A DNA stretch of 64,000 nt from assembly GCF_029542205.1 (NCBI RefSeq), contig NZ_CP113783.1, positions 3,029,001 to 3,093,000 on the forward strand, written 5' to 3'. How positions within the stretch are numbered: position 1 is the stretch's first letter; every line of letters starts with the position of its first letter. A program made the position numbers and the translations under genes. Origin of the DNA: Pseudoxanthomonas sp. SE1. Lineage in GTDB: Bacteria; Pseudomonadota; Gammaproteobacteria; Xanthomonadales; Xanthomonadaceae. The notes under the pieces were generated by a model. The model saw nothing but the letters and a program-made list of their open reading frames with translations. It ran no database searches and was not told the origin of the DNA. Below are positions 55,501 through 64,000 of the stretch, piece after piece.

Positions 55501-55980
55501 CGCCGCTTCTTCCGCTTCGAAGTGCAGATCCGCCAGGACGACACCGTGATCGGCACGCTCAGCGAGCGCATGCGCTCGGGCTCGGGGGGCGAGCACCGCG
55601 CCCCGCTGTACGTGATCGCCGGTGCCGCGCTGGCAGCGGCCTACGGCAAGAGCGAGGCGCATCCGGGCGGCCTGGGATTGATCCTGCTGGACGAGTTCGG
55701 CGACAAGATCGACGCGCAGAACGCGCGCGCCACCACCAACTACCTGCGCTCGCTGGGGCTGCAACTGGTGTTGGCCGCGCCGGACACGGCACAGGGCACG
55801 CTGAGCGGCGTGCTGGACAGCTACATCGAACTGTTCCGCGATGGCGACCTGCTGCAGGCCGAGCGCATCGAGGTGCAGGCCGCCGCGCGCGCACTGCTGC
55901 TTTCCGACCAGTTCGACCTGCATCCGGAACTGCTGGTCGAGGAAACCGCCCGCGTCGAAAGGCAGCAGGCGCCGGTGTGA
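52552..55980 (+). CDS. jetC: Wadjet defence protein JetC (SMC/MukB-like ATPase)
   Basis: 1142 residues from the ATG at 52552 with GGAGG 6 bases upstream. Walker A is IIAPNGAGKSALLDALQIV (from residue 28). Two long coiled-coil arms (about 230-470 and 640-900) flank a hinge-like segment (about 500-630: RGLSGGRSVYGVKLALSSQ). The ABC signature SGSGGEHRAPLYVIAGAAL is near 1010 and Walker B GLGLILLDEFGDKID near 1045. It is the loop-extruding motor that reels in closed-circular plasmid DNA for cleavage by JetD. The jetD start overlaps its stop (GTGA). Confidence 0.95.
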   Translation: MQQLERVHLVQFFLFEAQTLELDATTAIIAPNGAGKSALLDALQIVLLGGDRSRIRFNAQAGGSHRARTIRDYCLGVFRSGDEGRKRRTATTYISLVFRDTDTGDVLTAGIALGASVDEPDHRLHGLYLLPGVALDLADHVEQLKGKELPLAWPTFREMALRRCKAAGGQPELHTVAERFVKDLLLRLRASPTANPDINAYRKAFLNALNLQRVEDVDLFVRTLVAEDRPTDIARFRALLESFRQIRDRIEQVRQRIEAAEGVERQYDRIATQAVRAASYRALAAEYARDLYGEQLERAEGAVTAAEDALADTRRRLVDTRAERDTLRDEQARATARLQGSSGYGEQAQLDELAGRDLERLAHLNRDLLREIGFVRDTFRQLDALALGGVEAGAVDAARAEWDAWHAALSSLTDGDTLPWTPEDLFARARQALRTAAPLREQVDQHARHLHAAHDKARDALLAARQNQKRLAAGQAELHADTVRLMSYLREAGIDARPVCDLVRVADAAWQPAIEAYLRSNVEALLIPAADEERAVKLYRGLSGGRSVYGVKLALSSQARDVRGKDAAAGSVAALLEGVNADALAFLRRQLGELRCVDTEAELVRSRQGLTRDGLLARGGSIERLRLPAAGELRIGASDNRARLRVLHEEIEKAEREVREIEPHLRRADESQRSLARLADADAVAQALHERAIEHRQVAGRYRAAQESRLAALDPDLLRLSDAVRELAAQLGECEARTDALVGREAVAVADLDRSRRLLEGLRQQEELVARRAVDAFRDPDVDPNLIERHRDELDAKVESLEERGATCERRADESDRQLAKLLPEAWSALAQYARDHRLDVDFDASAWRPALALLLRELTQLRDTDLVRYEGEARQAYDTAVDTFRAGVAAALNDNFIRLRQQIATLNRTLRSSPPFSNNERYQFHYDVVPEFRDLERFIKRAVDIGGEDNLFGTAGEVPAAFRELIEDGAAARTATSPLDDYRRFFRFEVQIRQDDTVIGTLSERMRSGSGGEHRAPLYVIAGAALAAAYGKSEAHPGGLGLILLDEFGDKIDAQNARATTNYLRSLGLQLVLAAPDTAQGTLSGVLDSYIELFRDGDLLQAERIEVQAAARALLLSDQFDLHPELLVEETARVERQQAPV

Positions 55981-57203
55981 GCGACGCCCGGCGCGTGCTG
56001 GAGCGGCTGCTGCGCAAGGGCGAACGCGCCCGGCTGCGCGGCGATGCCGCCCACGCCTCGCTGCCGATGACCGAAGCCAGCGCGCGCGACTATGTGTCGC
56101 TGCGCACGCTGGCCGAACGCGAGACCTTCCACGCGCAGGTCGCCATCGCCGAACGCGCCGGCGCGGTCACGGTCGAGCGCGACCGGCATCGTGGCGACGG
56201 TGAGCGTCTGCTGCGGCTCACGGTGATCGATCTCGACGTACTGGCCGACCACTTGGGCGTGCCCTTGCTGGACGCCCGCGTCCGCGAAGCCGCCGAGGTG
56301 CTGTCATCGTGGTTGACGGACTTCCCGGTGCTGAATGACGTGCTGGCGGCATGGCGGGCCGACCGCAAGGTGCGCGGCCACGGTCCCGAAGCGGCGCCCG
56401 ACCTGGCCGACGCTGCGCTGGCGGTGCGCGCCCGCCTCGCCGACGAGGCCCACGAATGCATCCTCCGCCGCGAGAGCGCACGCTTGTTCGCGGGACGCGC
56501 GCAGGCAAGCAAGCGGCTCGAACAGCTCACCCCGTGGCTGGACCTGCTGGGTAGCGGGCAGCTGGTTGCCGACGGTCCGCTCGAGAAGGAGCACGTCTGG
56601 GCCTCGCTGGGCCTTCGCCGCGAGCCGCAGCCGCTGCTGGTCGCCGGTACCGGCACGCTGCTGCTGGACGGCGACGTGGAACTGCCGCTCGCCACGACCT
56701 TCCTCGGCGTACCGCTCGACGCCGTCGAGGGCGTGCGGACGGACGCCGTATGCGTGCTGAGCGTCGAGAACCTGGCCAGCTTCCACGACGCTGCCCGTGC
56801 GACTGGCGCCGACCGCATGCTGGTGGTCTACACCGGTGGCATGCCGTCGCCAGCCTGGCGACGCGCCTATGCCCGACTGCTGCGTTCGCTGCCGCCGGAC
56901 GTGCCGGTGTGGCACTGGGGAGACATCGACGAGGGCGGCTTCCGCATCGCCGCCGTCCTCGCGGAGACCGTCACCGCCAGCGGCCATCGGTTGCAGCCAT
57001 GGCAGATGTCGCCTGCAGACGTCCTGCCCATCCCCGGGCACGACGCGTCGGTGCCCGCATCCGACGTGCTGCAGGCCATGTGCCGCTGGGCCGAACGCGC
57101 GGGCTGGGCGGGCGTCGCCGAGGCGTTGCGCGCGCAGCCGCTGCACCTCGAGCAGGAAGCCCTGCCCGCCCGATTGCCTTCCGACACCCTCGCCGCGCGA
57201 TGA
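55977..57203 (+). CDS. jetD: Wadjet defence nuclease JetD (DUF3322/DUF2220, Toprim)
   Basis: 408 residues from a GTG that overlaps the jetC stop. The N-terminal half is DUF3322-like helical (LERLLRKGERARLRGDAAHA). The C-terminal DUF2220 part holds a Toprim fold related to topoisomerase VI A and Spo11: the conserved Glu in VCVLSVENLASFH (about residue 263) and the Asp cluster in HWGDIDEGGFRIAAVL (about 315-322), then LHLEQEALPARLP. All metal-binding acidic positions are present. It cleaves the DNA held by JetABC. Last gene of the system, 88 bases before fadH. Confidence 0.93.
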   Translation: MSDARRVLERLLRKGERARLRGDAAHASLPMTEASARDYVSLRTLAERETFHAQVAIAERAGAVTVERDRHRGDGERLLRLTVIDLDVLADHLGVPLLDARVREAAEVLSSWLTDFPVLNDVLAAWRADRKVRGHGPEAAPDLADAALAVRARLADEAHECILRRESARLFAGRAQASKRLEQLTPWLDLLGSGQLVADGPLEKEHVWASLGLRREPQPLLVAGTGTLLLDGDVELPLATTFLGVPLDAVEGVRTDAVCVLSVENLASFHDAARATGADRMLVVYTGGMPSPAWRRAYARLLRSLPPDVPVWHWGDIDEGGFRIAAVLAETVTASGHRLQPWQMSPADVLPIPGHDASVPASDVLQAMCRWAERAGWAGVAEALRAQPLHLEQEALPARLPSDTLAAR

Positions 57204-57243
57204 TCTTCACCGCCGCCTTGATCGCGCTTGCGTGCCCGGGTGA

Positions 57244-59331
<2,088 letters not shown>

Positions 59332-59365
59332 GGCCTCCGGCCTACCACGCGGCCCGTACACCCGC

Positions 59366-59442
59366 TTTGTAGGAGCGCCCCATGGGCGCGATGCTTCTTA
59401 GCCGCCACGAGCGGCATCGCGCCCATGGGGCGCTCCTACAAA
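59366..59442. repeat. Inverted repeat doublet of a second REP family
   Basis: Arms of 29 bases at 59366-59394 (TTTGTAGGAGCGCCCCATGG and on) and 59414-59442 are exact inverse copies. The arm begins GTAGGAGCG like the other family but continues CCCCATGGGCGCGATGC. It lies 34 bases after the fadH stop. Confidence 0.9.
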
Positions 59443-59797
59443 GAGGCGCCTCCGACCCTCGGGCGACGTTCTTTCGCGCTTGCCGCACCCCTCACACACG
59501 TGGCAGGTGCGACCTCGCTCACAGTTTCCCAGCCAGATCGAGGCCCCCTCCGTCAAGCCGGCCCGTTCAGGCCGAGTTGGGTCTCCCCCGCCTACCTTGC
59601 GCCCACTTTCCGGCCCGCCGCCCAGTCTCAGGCGGGTTGAGCCCGGCGCTCGGACCCTCTTGGTCCGGCCTTGCCGGTCCCCGGGCAGCCCGTGTGAAGG
59701 CTGCCTCCCCATGACGCCCTAGCCGCTGTCCCACAGATGTCCTTCCCTGCGTAACGGGAGAGGCAGGGGCGCGGGAAAGACGGAGCAAGGAGTTCCC
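59443..59797. other. GC-rich multi-hairpin intergenic region, candidate structured RNA or long leader
   Basis: 355 bases with no convincing gene. Several hairpins can be drawn on the plus strand: CCCGCC ... GGCGGG (about 59619-59637), GGACC CTCTT GGTCC (59653-59667), CCGG CCTTG CCGG and GGCAGCC CGTGTGAA GGCTGCC (59684-59705). Repeated C-rich single-stranded runs (CCCCCTCC, TCTCCCCC, CTCCCC) lie between them. It does not match RNase P, tmRNA, SRP or known riboswitch cores as I know them. AAGGAG just before 59798 is the ribosome-binding site of the next gene. Confidence 0.4.
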
Positions 59798-60253
59798 ATG
59801 AAACTGGCCTGGATCCTATGGCTGTCGCAGATGTTGCCGCAGCCGGCCGCCGATTCGCTTTGCCTCAGCACCACCGTGTACCTGGAAGCCCGCGACCAGA
59901 CCCTCCGCGGTCAGCAGGCCGTCGCCGAGGTCGCCCTGCGCCGCCGCGACAGCGGCCTGTGGGGCGACTCCGTCTGCTCCGTGGTGACCGCCCGCAAGCA
60001 GTTCGCACCGACCATCGTCGGCCCGAACACCCGCCTGAAGAACCCGGACGCCTGGGCCAAGTCGGTCAGCGTCGCCCTGAACGCCGAGCGCAATTGGGCC
60101 CTGCCGCCCGGCCAGCGCCAGGAGATCGTGCCTGGCGCCAGCCATTTCATGGCGCACCAGATCGCCAGCCCGAGCTGGCGCAACGCGTACCACGTGGCCA
60201 CCATCGGGGATCACACCTTCCTGCGCGTGCAGAAGCTCAAGCCGCGCTCCTGA
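59798..60253 (+). CDS. SleB-like cell wall hydrolase
   Basis: 151 residues. A short hydrophobic N-terminus (MKLAWILWLSQMLPQPAADS) acts as signal. The Hydrolase_2 (SleB) domain has the catalytic Glu in LCLSTTVYLEARDQTLRGQQ, followed by AVAEVALRRRDSGLWGDSV, the CSVVTARKQFAP stretch and SHFMAHQIASPSWRN with the conserved His-Phe. Such enzymes cut peptidoglycan glycan strands. In this non-sporulating organism it serves wall remodelling. The start is well supported by AAGGAG. Confidence 0.88.
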   Translation: MKLAWILWLSQMLPQPAADSLCLSTTVYLEARDQTLRGQQAVAEVALRRRDSGLWGDSVCSVVTARKQFAPTIVGPNTRLKNPDAWAKSVSVALNAERNWALPPGQRQEIVPGASHFMAHQIASPSWRNAYHVATIGDHTFLRVQKLKPRS

Positions 60254-60311
60254 AGGTAACCCAAGCCCTTCTCCATCCGGGCGCGTTGCGACGCGTTTGA
60301 ATTCACCATAG

Positions 60312-60365
60312 CCATTCCTTCAGGGGGCGCCCCTGCGGGAGAGGGCAAGGGGTGAGGGCCGACGG
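60312..60365. repeat. Degenerate copy of the CTCTCCC/GGGAGAGGG repeat
   Basis: CTGCGGGAGAGGGCAAGGGG followed by TGAGGGCC matches, in the same orientation, the end of the unit seen at 63073; GGGGGCGCCCC on the left is its imperfect partner. It lies 58 bases after the hydrolase gene. Confidence 0.65.
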
Positions 60366-60436
60366 CCGCGATGCGACGGAGCACATCGCACCGAACGCGA
60401 CGATCCGTTGCACAGCGCATCACGCTGGAAACATTG

Positions 60437-60467
60437 AAGGCCCGCGATAATCGCGGGCCTTTTCTTT
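60437..60467 (+). terminator. Terminator-like hairpin just ahead of the GST gene
   Basis: The stem AAGGCCCGCGA, loop TAA, TCGCGGGCCTT followed by TTCTTTT is a textbook intrinsic terminator. It ends only about 15 bases before the ATG at 60482. It either ends the hydrolase transcript late or acts as an attenuator in the GST leader. Confidence 0.8.
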
Positions 60468-60481
60468 TCCACGGGAACACC

Positions 60482-61093
60482 ATGAAGCTCTACACCAAGC
60501 CCGGCGCGTGCTCGACCGCCGACCACATCGCGCTGCAATGGACCGGCCAGCCGTTCGAGGTGCAGGTGATGACGGCCGCCGAGATGAAGGAGCCCGCGTA
60601 CCTGGCGATCAATCCCACCGGCGCGGTGCCGGCGATCGTCGATGGCGACTTCGTGCTGACCCAGAACGCGGCGATCATGGGCTACATCGCCGACACGTAT
60701 CCGCAGGCGCACCTCGCCGGCGATGGCTCGCCGCGACAGCGTGCGCAGGCGGCGAAGTGGCTGGCCTTCGTCAACTCCGACCTGCACCCGGCGTTCCACC
60801 CGTTGTTCGGGCCGGCGCGTTTCATCAGTGACGAAGCATCGTTCGACGCGATCAAGGTCGCCGCACGCAAGCGCCTGCGGGGCCTGTTCGAAAGCGCGGA
60901 GAAGCAGCTGGAAGGACGCGACTGGCTGGCCGGGTTCCGCAGCTTCGCCGATCCGTATTTCTACATCACGCTGCGCTGGGCCGAGCGCACCGGCGTGGAC
61001 CTGAAGGACCTGCCGAACATCGCAGCATTCAAGCAGCGGATGGACGCCGATGCCGGCGTGCAGGCCGCCTTGAGGGCCGAAGGCCTGGCGTGA
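60482..61093 (+). CDS. Glutathione S-transferase family protein
   Basis: 203 residues from the ATG at 60482. The thioredoxin-like N-domain (MKLYTKPGACSTADHIALQW) has the beta-class-type catalytic Cys/Ser region PGACS, then INPTGAVPAIVDGDFVLTQN with the cis-Pro and AAIMGYIADTYP. The helical C-domain is complete. It conjugates or reduces with glutathione; this subgroup resembles bacterial beta-class GSTs. A terminator-like hairpin precedes the start. Confidence 0.92.
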   Translation: MKLYTKPGACSTADHIALQWTGQPFEVQVMTAAEMKEPAYLAINPTGAVPAIVDGDFVLTQNAAIMGYIADTYPQAHLAGDGSPRQRAQAAKWLAFVNSDLHPAFHPLFGPARFISDEASFDAIKVAARKRLRGLFESAEKQLEGRDWLAGFRSFADPYFYITLRWAERTGVDLKDLPNIAAFKQRMDADAGVQAALRAEGLA

Positions 61094-61112
61094 CCTCCAG
61101 GCGGCGCGCGCG

Positions 61113-61610
61113 TCAGGCCATCGACGCGCGCACATCCTCCAGCCAGCGCGTGGCGAAGGTGTGGTCGCGTGCCTTCGTCAGCGCCGTGGCCACGTCGGGC
61201 AGCAGTGCGGCCAGTTCGTCCGCGTCGGCGCAACGCTCGACCTTGAGCTGCAGGAAGTAGCCCTTCAGTCCGATGTGCGAACGGATGTCGTCGGTGATCC
61301 GCGCATAGAGCAGGTTGTAGCGCTCGGCGGATGTCATCGTCGTCGCCTGCGTCCCGTCGCCGGCCTTCGGCGCGGCAACAGCGGCCAGCAGCGACGCCGC
61401 GCCCGAGCGCCGCTCGATCAATCCGTCGGCTGCCAACTGCTGCAGTGCGTCGTCGGGCGCATGCAGCCCGCTCATCATCGCGCGCAGCTCTTCGTCGTTG
61501 CGCTGGCCATCCACCAGCAACAGGATGGAACGCAACCCCGCCGGCAGCTTGCGCGTGCGCTGCTGGATTTCGTTGCGTCCGGCCTCGGTCTTGCACCACA
61601 TGGTCTGCAT
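61113..61610 (-). CDS. Unrecognised cytoplasmic protein, winged-helix-like N-terminus
   Basis: 165 residues from the ATG at 61610 (MQTMWCKTEAGRNEIQQRTR). The first 70 residues resemble a small helix-turn-helix module (LPAGLRSILLLVDGQRNDEE, then LQQLAADGLIERRSG) found at the start of several proteobacterial hypothetical proteins. A helical domain follows (AERYNLLYARITDDIRSHIG, LKGYFLQLKVERCADADEL). No signal peptide. Role unknown; possibly a regulatory or stress-related protein. Confidence 0.7.
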   Translation of the reverse strand: MQTMWCKTEAGRNEIQQRTRKLPAGLRSILLLVDGQRNDEELRAMMSGLHAPDDALQQLAADGLIERRSGAASLLAAVAAPKAGDGTQATTMTSAERYNLLYARITDDIRSHIGLKGYFLQLKVERCADADELAALLPDVATALTKARDHTFATRWLEDVRASMA

Positions 61611-61831
61611 AGGCGTCCCCCAGCGCCGCGCGGCGGGCCCCTCCCGCTCGCTGCGACGCACCCCTTGCGACCGCAAGTAGTAACCCGGCGAGCCTGTTCC
61701 CGGCTGCCACACGGGTCACACAAACGACACGGGGCCGCCCGACCTTCGTCGAAACGGCCCCGCCATACCCCGGATCGGCTCAGCGCTGGTCTATCGGCAC
61801 GAAGGCCAGGTCTTCCAGGCCGGTGCAACCA

Positions 61832-61880
61832 TGCCCTCACCCTGTGCCCTCTCCCGCAAGCGGGAGAGGGGAAGTGGGTG
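61832..61880. repeat. CTCTCCC/GGGAGAGGG repeat after prpC
   Basis: CCCTCACCCTGTGCCCTCTC followed by CCGCAAGCGGGAGAGGG: a perfect CCCTCTCCCGC / GCGGGAGAGGG hairpin with loop AA, 20 bases after the prpC stop on the minus strand. It could double as its terminator. Confidence 0.8.
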
Positions 61881-61900
61881 CCATGCGGGTTCGACTTCGA

Positions 61901-63049
61901 TCAGCGCCGGTCCAGCGGGACGAATTCCAGATCCTCAGGCCCCGTGTAATTTGCGCTGGGGCGGATGATCTTGCCGTCGATGCGCTGCTCGATGACGTGC
62001 GCGCTCCAGCCGCTGGTGCGGGCGATGACGAACAGCGGGGTGAACATCGCCGTCGGCACGCCCATCATGTGGTAGCTGACCGCACTGAACCAGTCCAGGT
62101 TCGGGAACATCTTCTTGATGTCCCACATCACCGACTCCAGGCGCTCGGCGATGTCGTACATTTTCATATTCGACTGCTCGGCCGACAGGTCCTTCGCGAC
62201 CTGCTTGATCACGCCGTTGCGCGGGTCGCCGACGGTGTAGACCGGATGGCCGAAGCCGATCACCACTTCCTTGCGCTCGACGCGCGCCTTGATGTCGGCC
62301 TCCGCTTCATCGGGCGTTTCGTAGCGCTTCTGCACCTCGAACGCCACTTCGTTCGCGCCGCCGTGCTTCGGGCCGCGCAGCGCGCCGATGCCGCCGGCGA
62401 TGGCCGAATGCATGTCGCTGCCGGTGCCGGCGATGACGCGGCAGGTGAAGGTGGACGCATTGAACTCATGCTCGGCGTACAGGATCAGCGACGTGTGCAT
62501 GGCGCGCACCCACGACTCGCGCGGCTTCTCGCCGTGCAGCAGGTGCAGGAAATGGCCACCGATGGAGTCGTCGTCGGTTTCCACGTCGATGGCGCGGCCG
62601 TTATGGCTCCAGTGATACCAGTACAGCAGCATGGAACCCAGCGACGCCATCAGCTTGTCGGCGATGTCGCGCGCACCCGGGTGGTTGTGGTCGTCCTTTT
62701 CCGGCGATACGCAGCCCAGCACGGACACGCCGGTGCGCATCACGTCCATCGGGTGCGCCGACGGCGGCAGCTCTTCCAGTGCGGCCTTCACGGCGGCCGG
62801 GATGCCGCGCAGCGATTTCAGCTTGGCCTTGTAGCCGGCCAGTTCGGCGCGGTTGGGCAACTTGCCGTGCACCAGCAGGTAGGCGACTTCCTCGAACTCA
62901 CTGGTCGTCGCCAGGTCGAGGATGTCATAACCGCGGTAGTGCAGGTCATTGCCGGTGCGGCCGACGGTGCACAGCGCAGTGTTGCCGGCGGCGGTGCCCG
63001 ACAGGGCGACGGATTTCTTCGGTTTGAAGGGAACGGCAGCGTCTGACAT
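61901..63049 (-). CDS. prpC: 2-methylcitrate synthase
   Basis: 382 residues from the ATG at 63049 ([20 protein letters not shown]). A citrate-synthase-family enzyme that joins propionyl-CoA and oxaloacetate in the 2-methylcitrate cycle. Catalytic His regions are [17 protein letters not shown] and [15 protein letters not shown]; the Asp and Arg region is in [20 protein letters not shown]. The first 60 residues (VAGDTAL-like [30 protein letters not shown]) match PrpC rather than citrate synthase GltA. The neighbour prpB supports the assignment. Confidence 0.96.
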   Translation of the reverse strand: MSDAAVPFKPKKSVALSGTAAGNTALCTVGRTGNDLHYRGYDILDLATTSEFEEVAYLLVHGKLPNRAELAGYKAKLKSLRGIPAAVKAALEELPPSAHPMDVMRTGVSVLGCVSPEKDDHNHPGARDIADKLMASLGSMLLYWYHWSHNGRAIDVETDDDSIGGHFLHLLHGEKPRESWVRAMHTSLILYAEHEFNASTFTCRVIAGTGSDMHSAIAGGIGALRGPKHGGANEVAFEVQKRYETPDEAEADIKARVERKEVVIGFGHPVYTVGDPRNGVIKQVAKDLSAEQSNMKMYDIAERLESVMWDIKKMFPNLDWFSAVSYHMMGVPTAMFTPLFVIARTSGWSAHVIEQRIDGKIIRPSANYTGPEDLEFVPLDRR

Positions 63050-63072
63050 GTCAACACCTCTTGATGATGTAA

Positions 63073-63196
63073 AGCCCCTCTCCCACCGGGAGAGGGGTTG
63101 GGGTGAGGGTGCGGCGAAGTCCATGCGCCTGGGACATCACTGACTTCACCGTACCCTCATCCGCCCTTCGGGCACCTTCTCCCAAAGGGAGAAGGG
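63073..63196. repeat. Repeat doublet between prpB and prpC
   Basis: Left unit 63073-63109: CCCCTCTCCCACCGGGAGAG then GGGTTGGGGTGAGGG. Right unit 63153-63196: ACCCTCATCCGCCCTTCGGG then CACCTTCTCCCAAAGGGAGAAGGG. The outer TGAGGGT/ACCCTCA ends point inward to each other, giving an inverted pair. The left unit is the closest relative of the element inside folC. Confidence 0.85.
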
Positions 63197-63202
63197 ATAT
63201 GG

Positions 63203-64000
63203 CTATTTTTTTGCAGTGAAGAGAGCATCCAGCTTCTGCTCGAACGCGTGGTAACCGATGCGGTCGTACAGCTCTTCGCGGGTCTGCATGCTGTCGACCA
63301 CGTTCTTCTGGTGGCCGTCGCGGCGGATGGATTCGTAGACGTTTTCCGCGGCCTTGTTCATTGCGCGGAACGCGGACAGCGGGTACAGCTGGATGGCCAC
63401 GCCGACCGAAGCCAGTTCGTCGCGGGTGAACAGCGGCGTCTTGCCGAACTCGGTGATGTTGGCCAGCACCGGCACCTTCACCGCGTCGACGAAGCGCTTG
63501 TAGGTCGGCAGGTCGTAGGCGGCTTCGGCGAAGATGCCATCGGCGCCGGCTTCGACACACGCAATGGCGCGCTCGATCGCCGCGTCCACGCCCTCGACCT
63601 GGATGGCGTCGGTGCGCGCGATCAGGAAGAAGTCCGGATCGGTCTTCGCATCGGCGGCCGCCTTTACGCGGTCGACCATTTCGCCGGCCGACACGATTTC
63701 CTTGCCGGGGCGATGGCCGCAGCGCTTGGCGCCGACCTGGTCTTCGATGTGGCAGGCGGCGGCGCCCGCCTTGATCAGCGACTTCACGGTGCGCTCGATG
63801 TTGAACGCGCTGGGACCGAAGCCGGTGTCGATGTCGACCATCAGCGGCAGGTCGCAGACATCGGTGATGCGGCGCACGTCGATCAGCACGTCTTCCAGCG
63901 TGTTGATGCCCAGGTCGGGCAGTCCCAGCGAGCCTGCGGCGACACCGCCGCCGGACAGGTAGATCGCCCGGTAGCCGGCACGCTTGGCCAGCAGCGCATG
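63203..64000 (-). CDS. prpB: Methylisocitrate lyase (5' part beyond the window)
   Basis: The visible part is 265 residues, and the frame continues beyond the right edge ([20 protein letters not shown] is its first part here). It cleaves 2-methylisocitrate to pyruvate and succinate. The isocitrate-lyase signature is [24 protein letters not shown] carries the metal-binding Asp; [17 protein letters not shown] is conserved. Ends ALFTAKK. Upstream of prpC on the same strand with 153 bases of repeat sequence between them. The start codon lies outside the window. Confidence 0.96.
   Translation of the reverse strand, partial: HALLAKRAGYRAIYLSGGGVAAGSLGLPDLGINTLEDVLIDVRRITDVCDLPLMVDIDTGFGPSAFNIERTVKSLIKAGAAACHIEDQVGAKRCGHRPGKEIVSAGEMVDRVKAAADAKTDPDFFLIARTDAIQVEGVDAAIERAIACVEAGADGIFAEAAYDLPTYKRFVDAVKVPVLANITEFGKTPLFTRDELASVGVAIQLYPLSAFRAMNKAAENVYESIRRDGHQKNVVDSMQTREELYDRIGYHAFEQKLDALFTAKK

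Noticed and set aside
52537..55923. 1128-residue open frame on the minus strand, antisense to jetC
   Set aside because: Shadow of a GC-rich gene: low-complexity Ala/Gln/Arg composition, no motif, and jetC on the other strand has complete SMC motifs.
59443..59720. RNase P RNA, tmRNA or 4.5S RNA
   Set aside because: None of their conserved core sequences could be found on either strand.
59425..59722. Pro/Arg-rich frames of 71-80 residues after fadH
   Set aside because: Start inside the REP arm or without a ribosome-binding site; hairpins explain the sequence better.
61901..63124. Longer PrpC starting at 63124
   Set aside because: The extra N-terminal residues ([12 protein letters not shown]) are the translated intergenic repeat; the family start is at 63049.

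Overview
The window is a GC-rich, densely coded stretch of a gammaproteobacterial chromosome from the family Xanthomonadaceae, most likely Pseudoxanthomonas or a close relative. The strongest pointer is a 722-residue S46 dipeptidyl peptidase (32059-34227). From memory it matches the Pseudoxanthomonas mexicana DAP BII/DPP7 type closely and has the triad at the same positions (His86, Asp224, Ser657). The five-step hut pathway with HutF, the TorF-type porin, abundant TonB-receptor-type sequence and the REP-like repeats fit the same family. No rRNA, tRNA, CRISPR array, prophage or intact insertion sequence was seen.

Layout. 1-2412: start of a secreted protein running off the left edge, two unrecognised secreted proteins and a gene-poor stretch with a MITE-like inverted-repeat relic; composition looks lower in GC than the rest. 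2413-8828: beta-barrel protein, YCII protein, hutU, ThuA-like protein, small secreted proteins and an NPP-type phosphodiesterase lipoprotein. 8878-10973: alkylation repair (Ada/AlkA fusion and Ogt). 10980-14589: serine hydrolase, LytS-like kinase and LytTR regulator in one tight unit. 14735-17451: hutF and hutI, divergent. 17518-25207: ribosomal protein THX, a zinc module (MerC-like protein and His-rich TonB receptor around a Zur-like site; zur itself lies about 2 kb further on behind gltX), a MarR/MFS pair, and lpxH. 25293-31947: DUF455 protein and the conserved folC-dedD-cvpA-purF block. 32059-41785: S46 peptidase, tdh and kbl (threonine to glycine), TorF porin and the sbp-cysT-cysW-cysA sulfate importer. 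41807-44782: a pseudouridine synthase between two small secreted proteins that share a C-terminal motif, then an OmpA protein. 45112-50269: DODA-like dioxygenase, and a LysR regulator divergent from an MFS-aldo/keto reductase-quinone oxidoreductase operon.

50482-57203 is a complete four-gene Wadjet (JetABCD) anti-plasmid SMC system whose genes overlap by 4 to 14 bases. It is followed by fadH, a GC-rich multi-hairpin intergenic stretch, a SleB-like hydrolase, a GST, and prpC and prpB of the 2-methylcitrate cycle; prpB runs off the right edge.

Repeats shape the spaces between genes. Three inverted doublets carry the arm GGGAGCGACGTAAGTCGCGA or a close variant, one doublet has a different arm (59366-59442), and a third family (CCCTCTCCC...GGGAGAGGG with TGAGGG) occurs four times. 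One copy of that third family lies inside folC and is translated in frame as about 38 extra residues; this and the Wadjet operon are the most notable observations.
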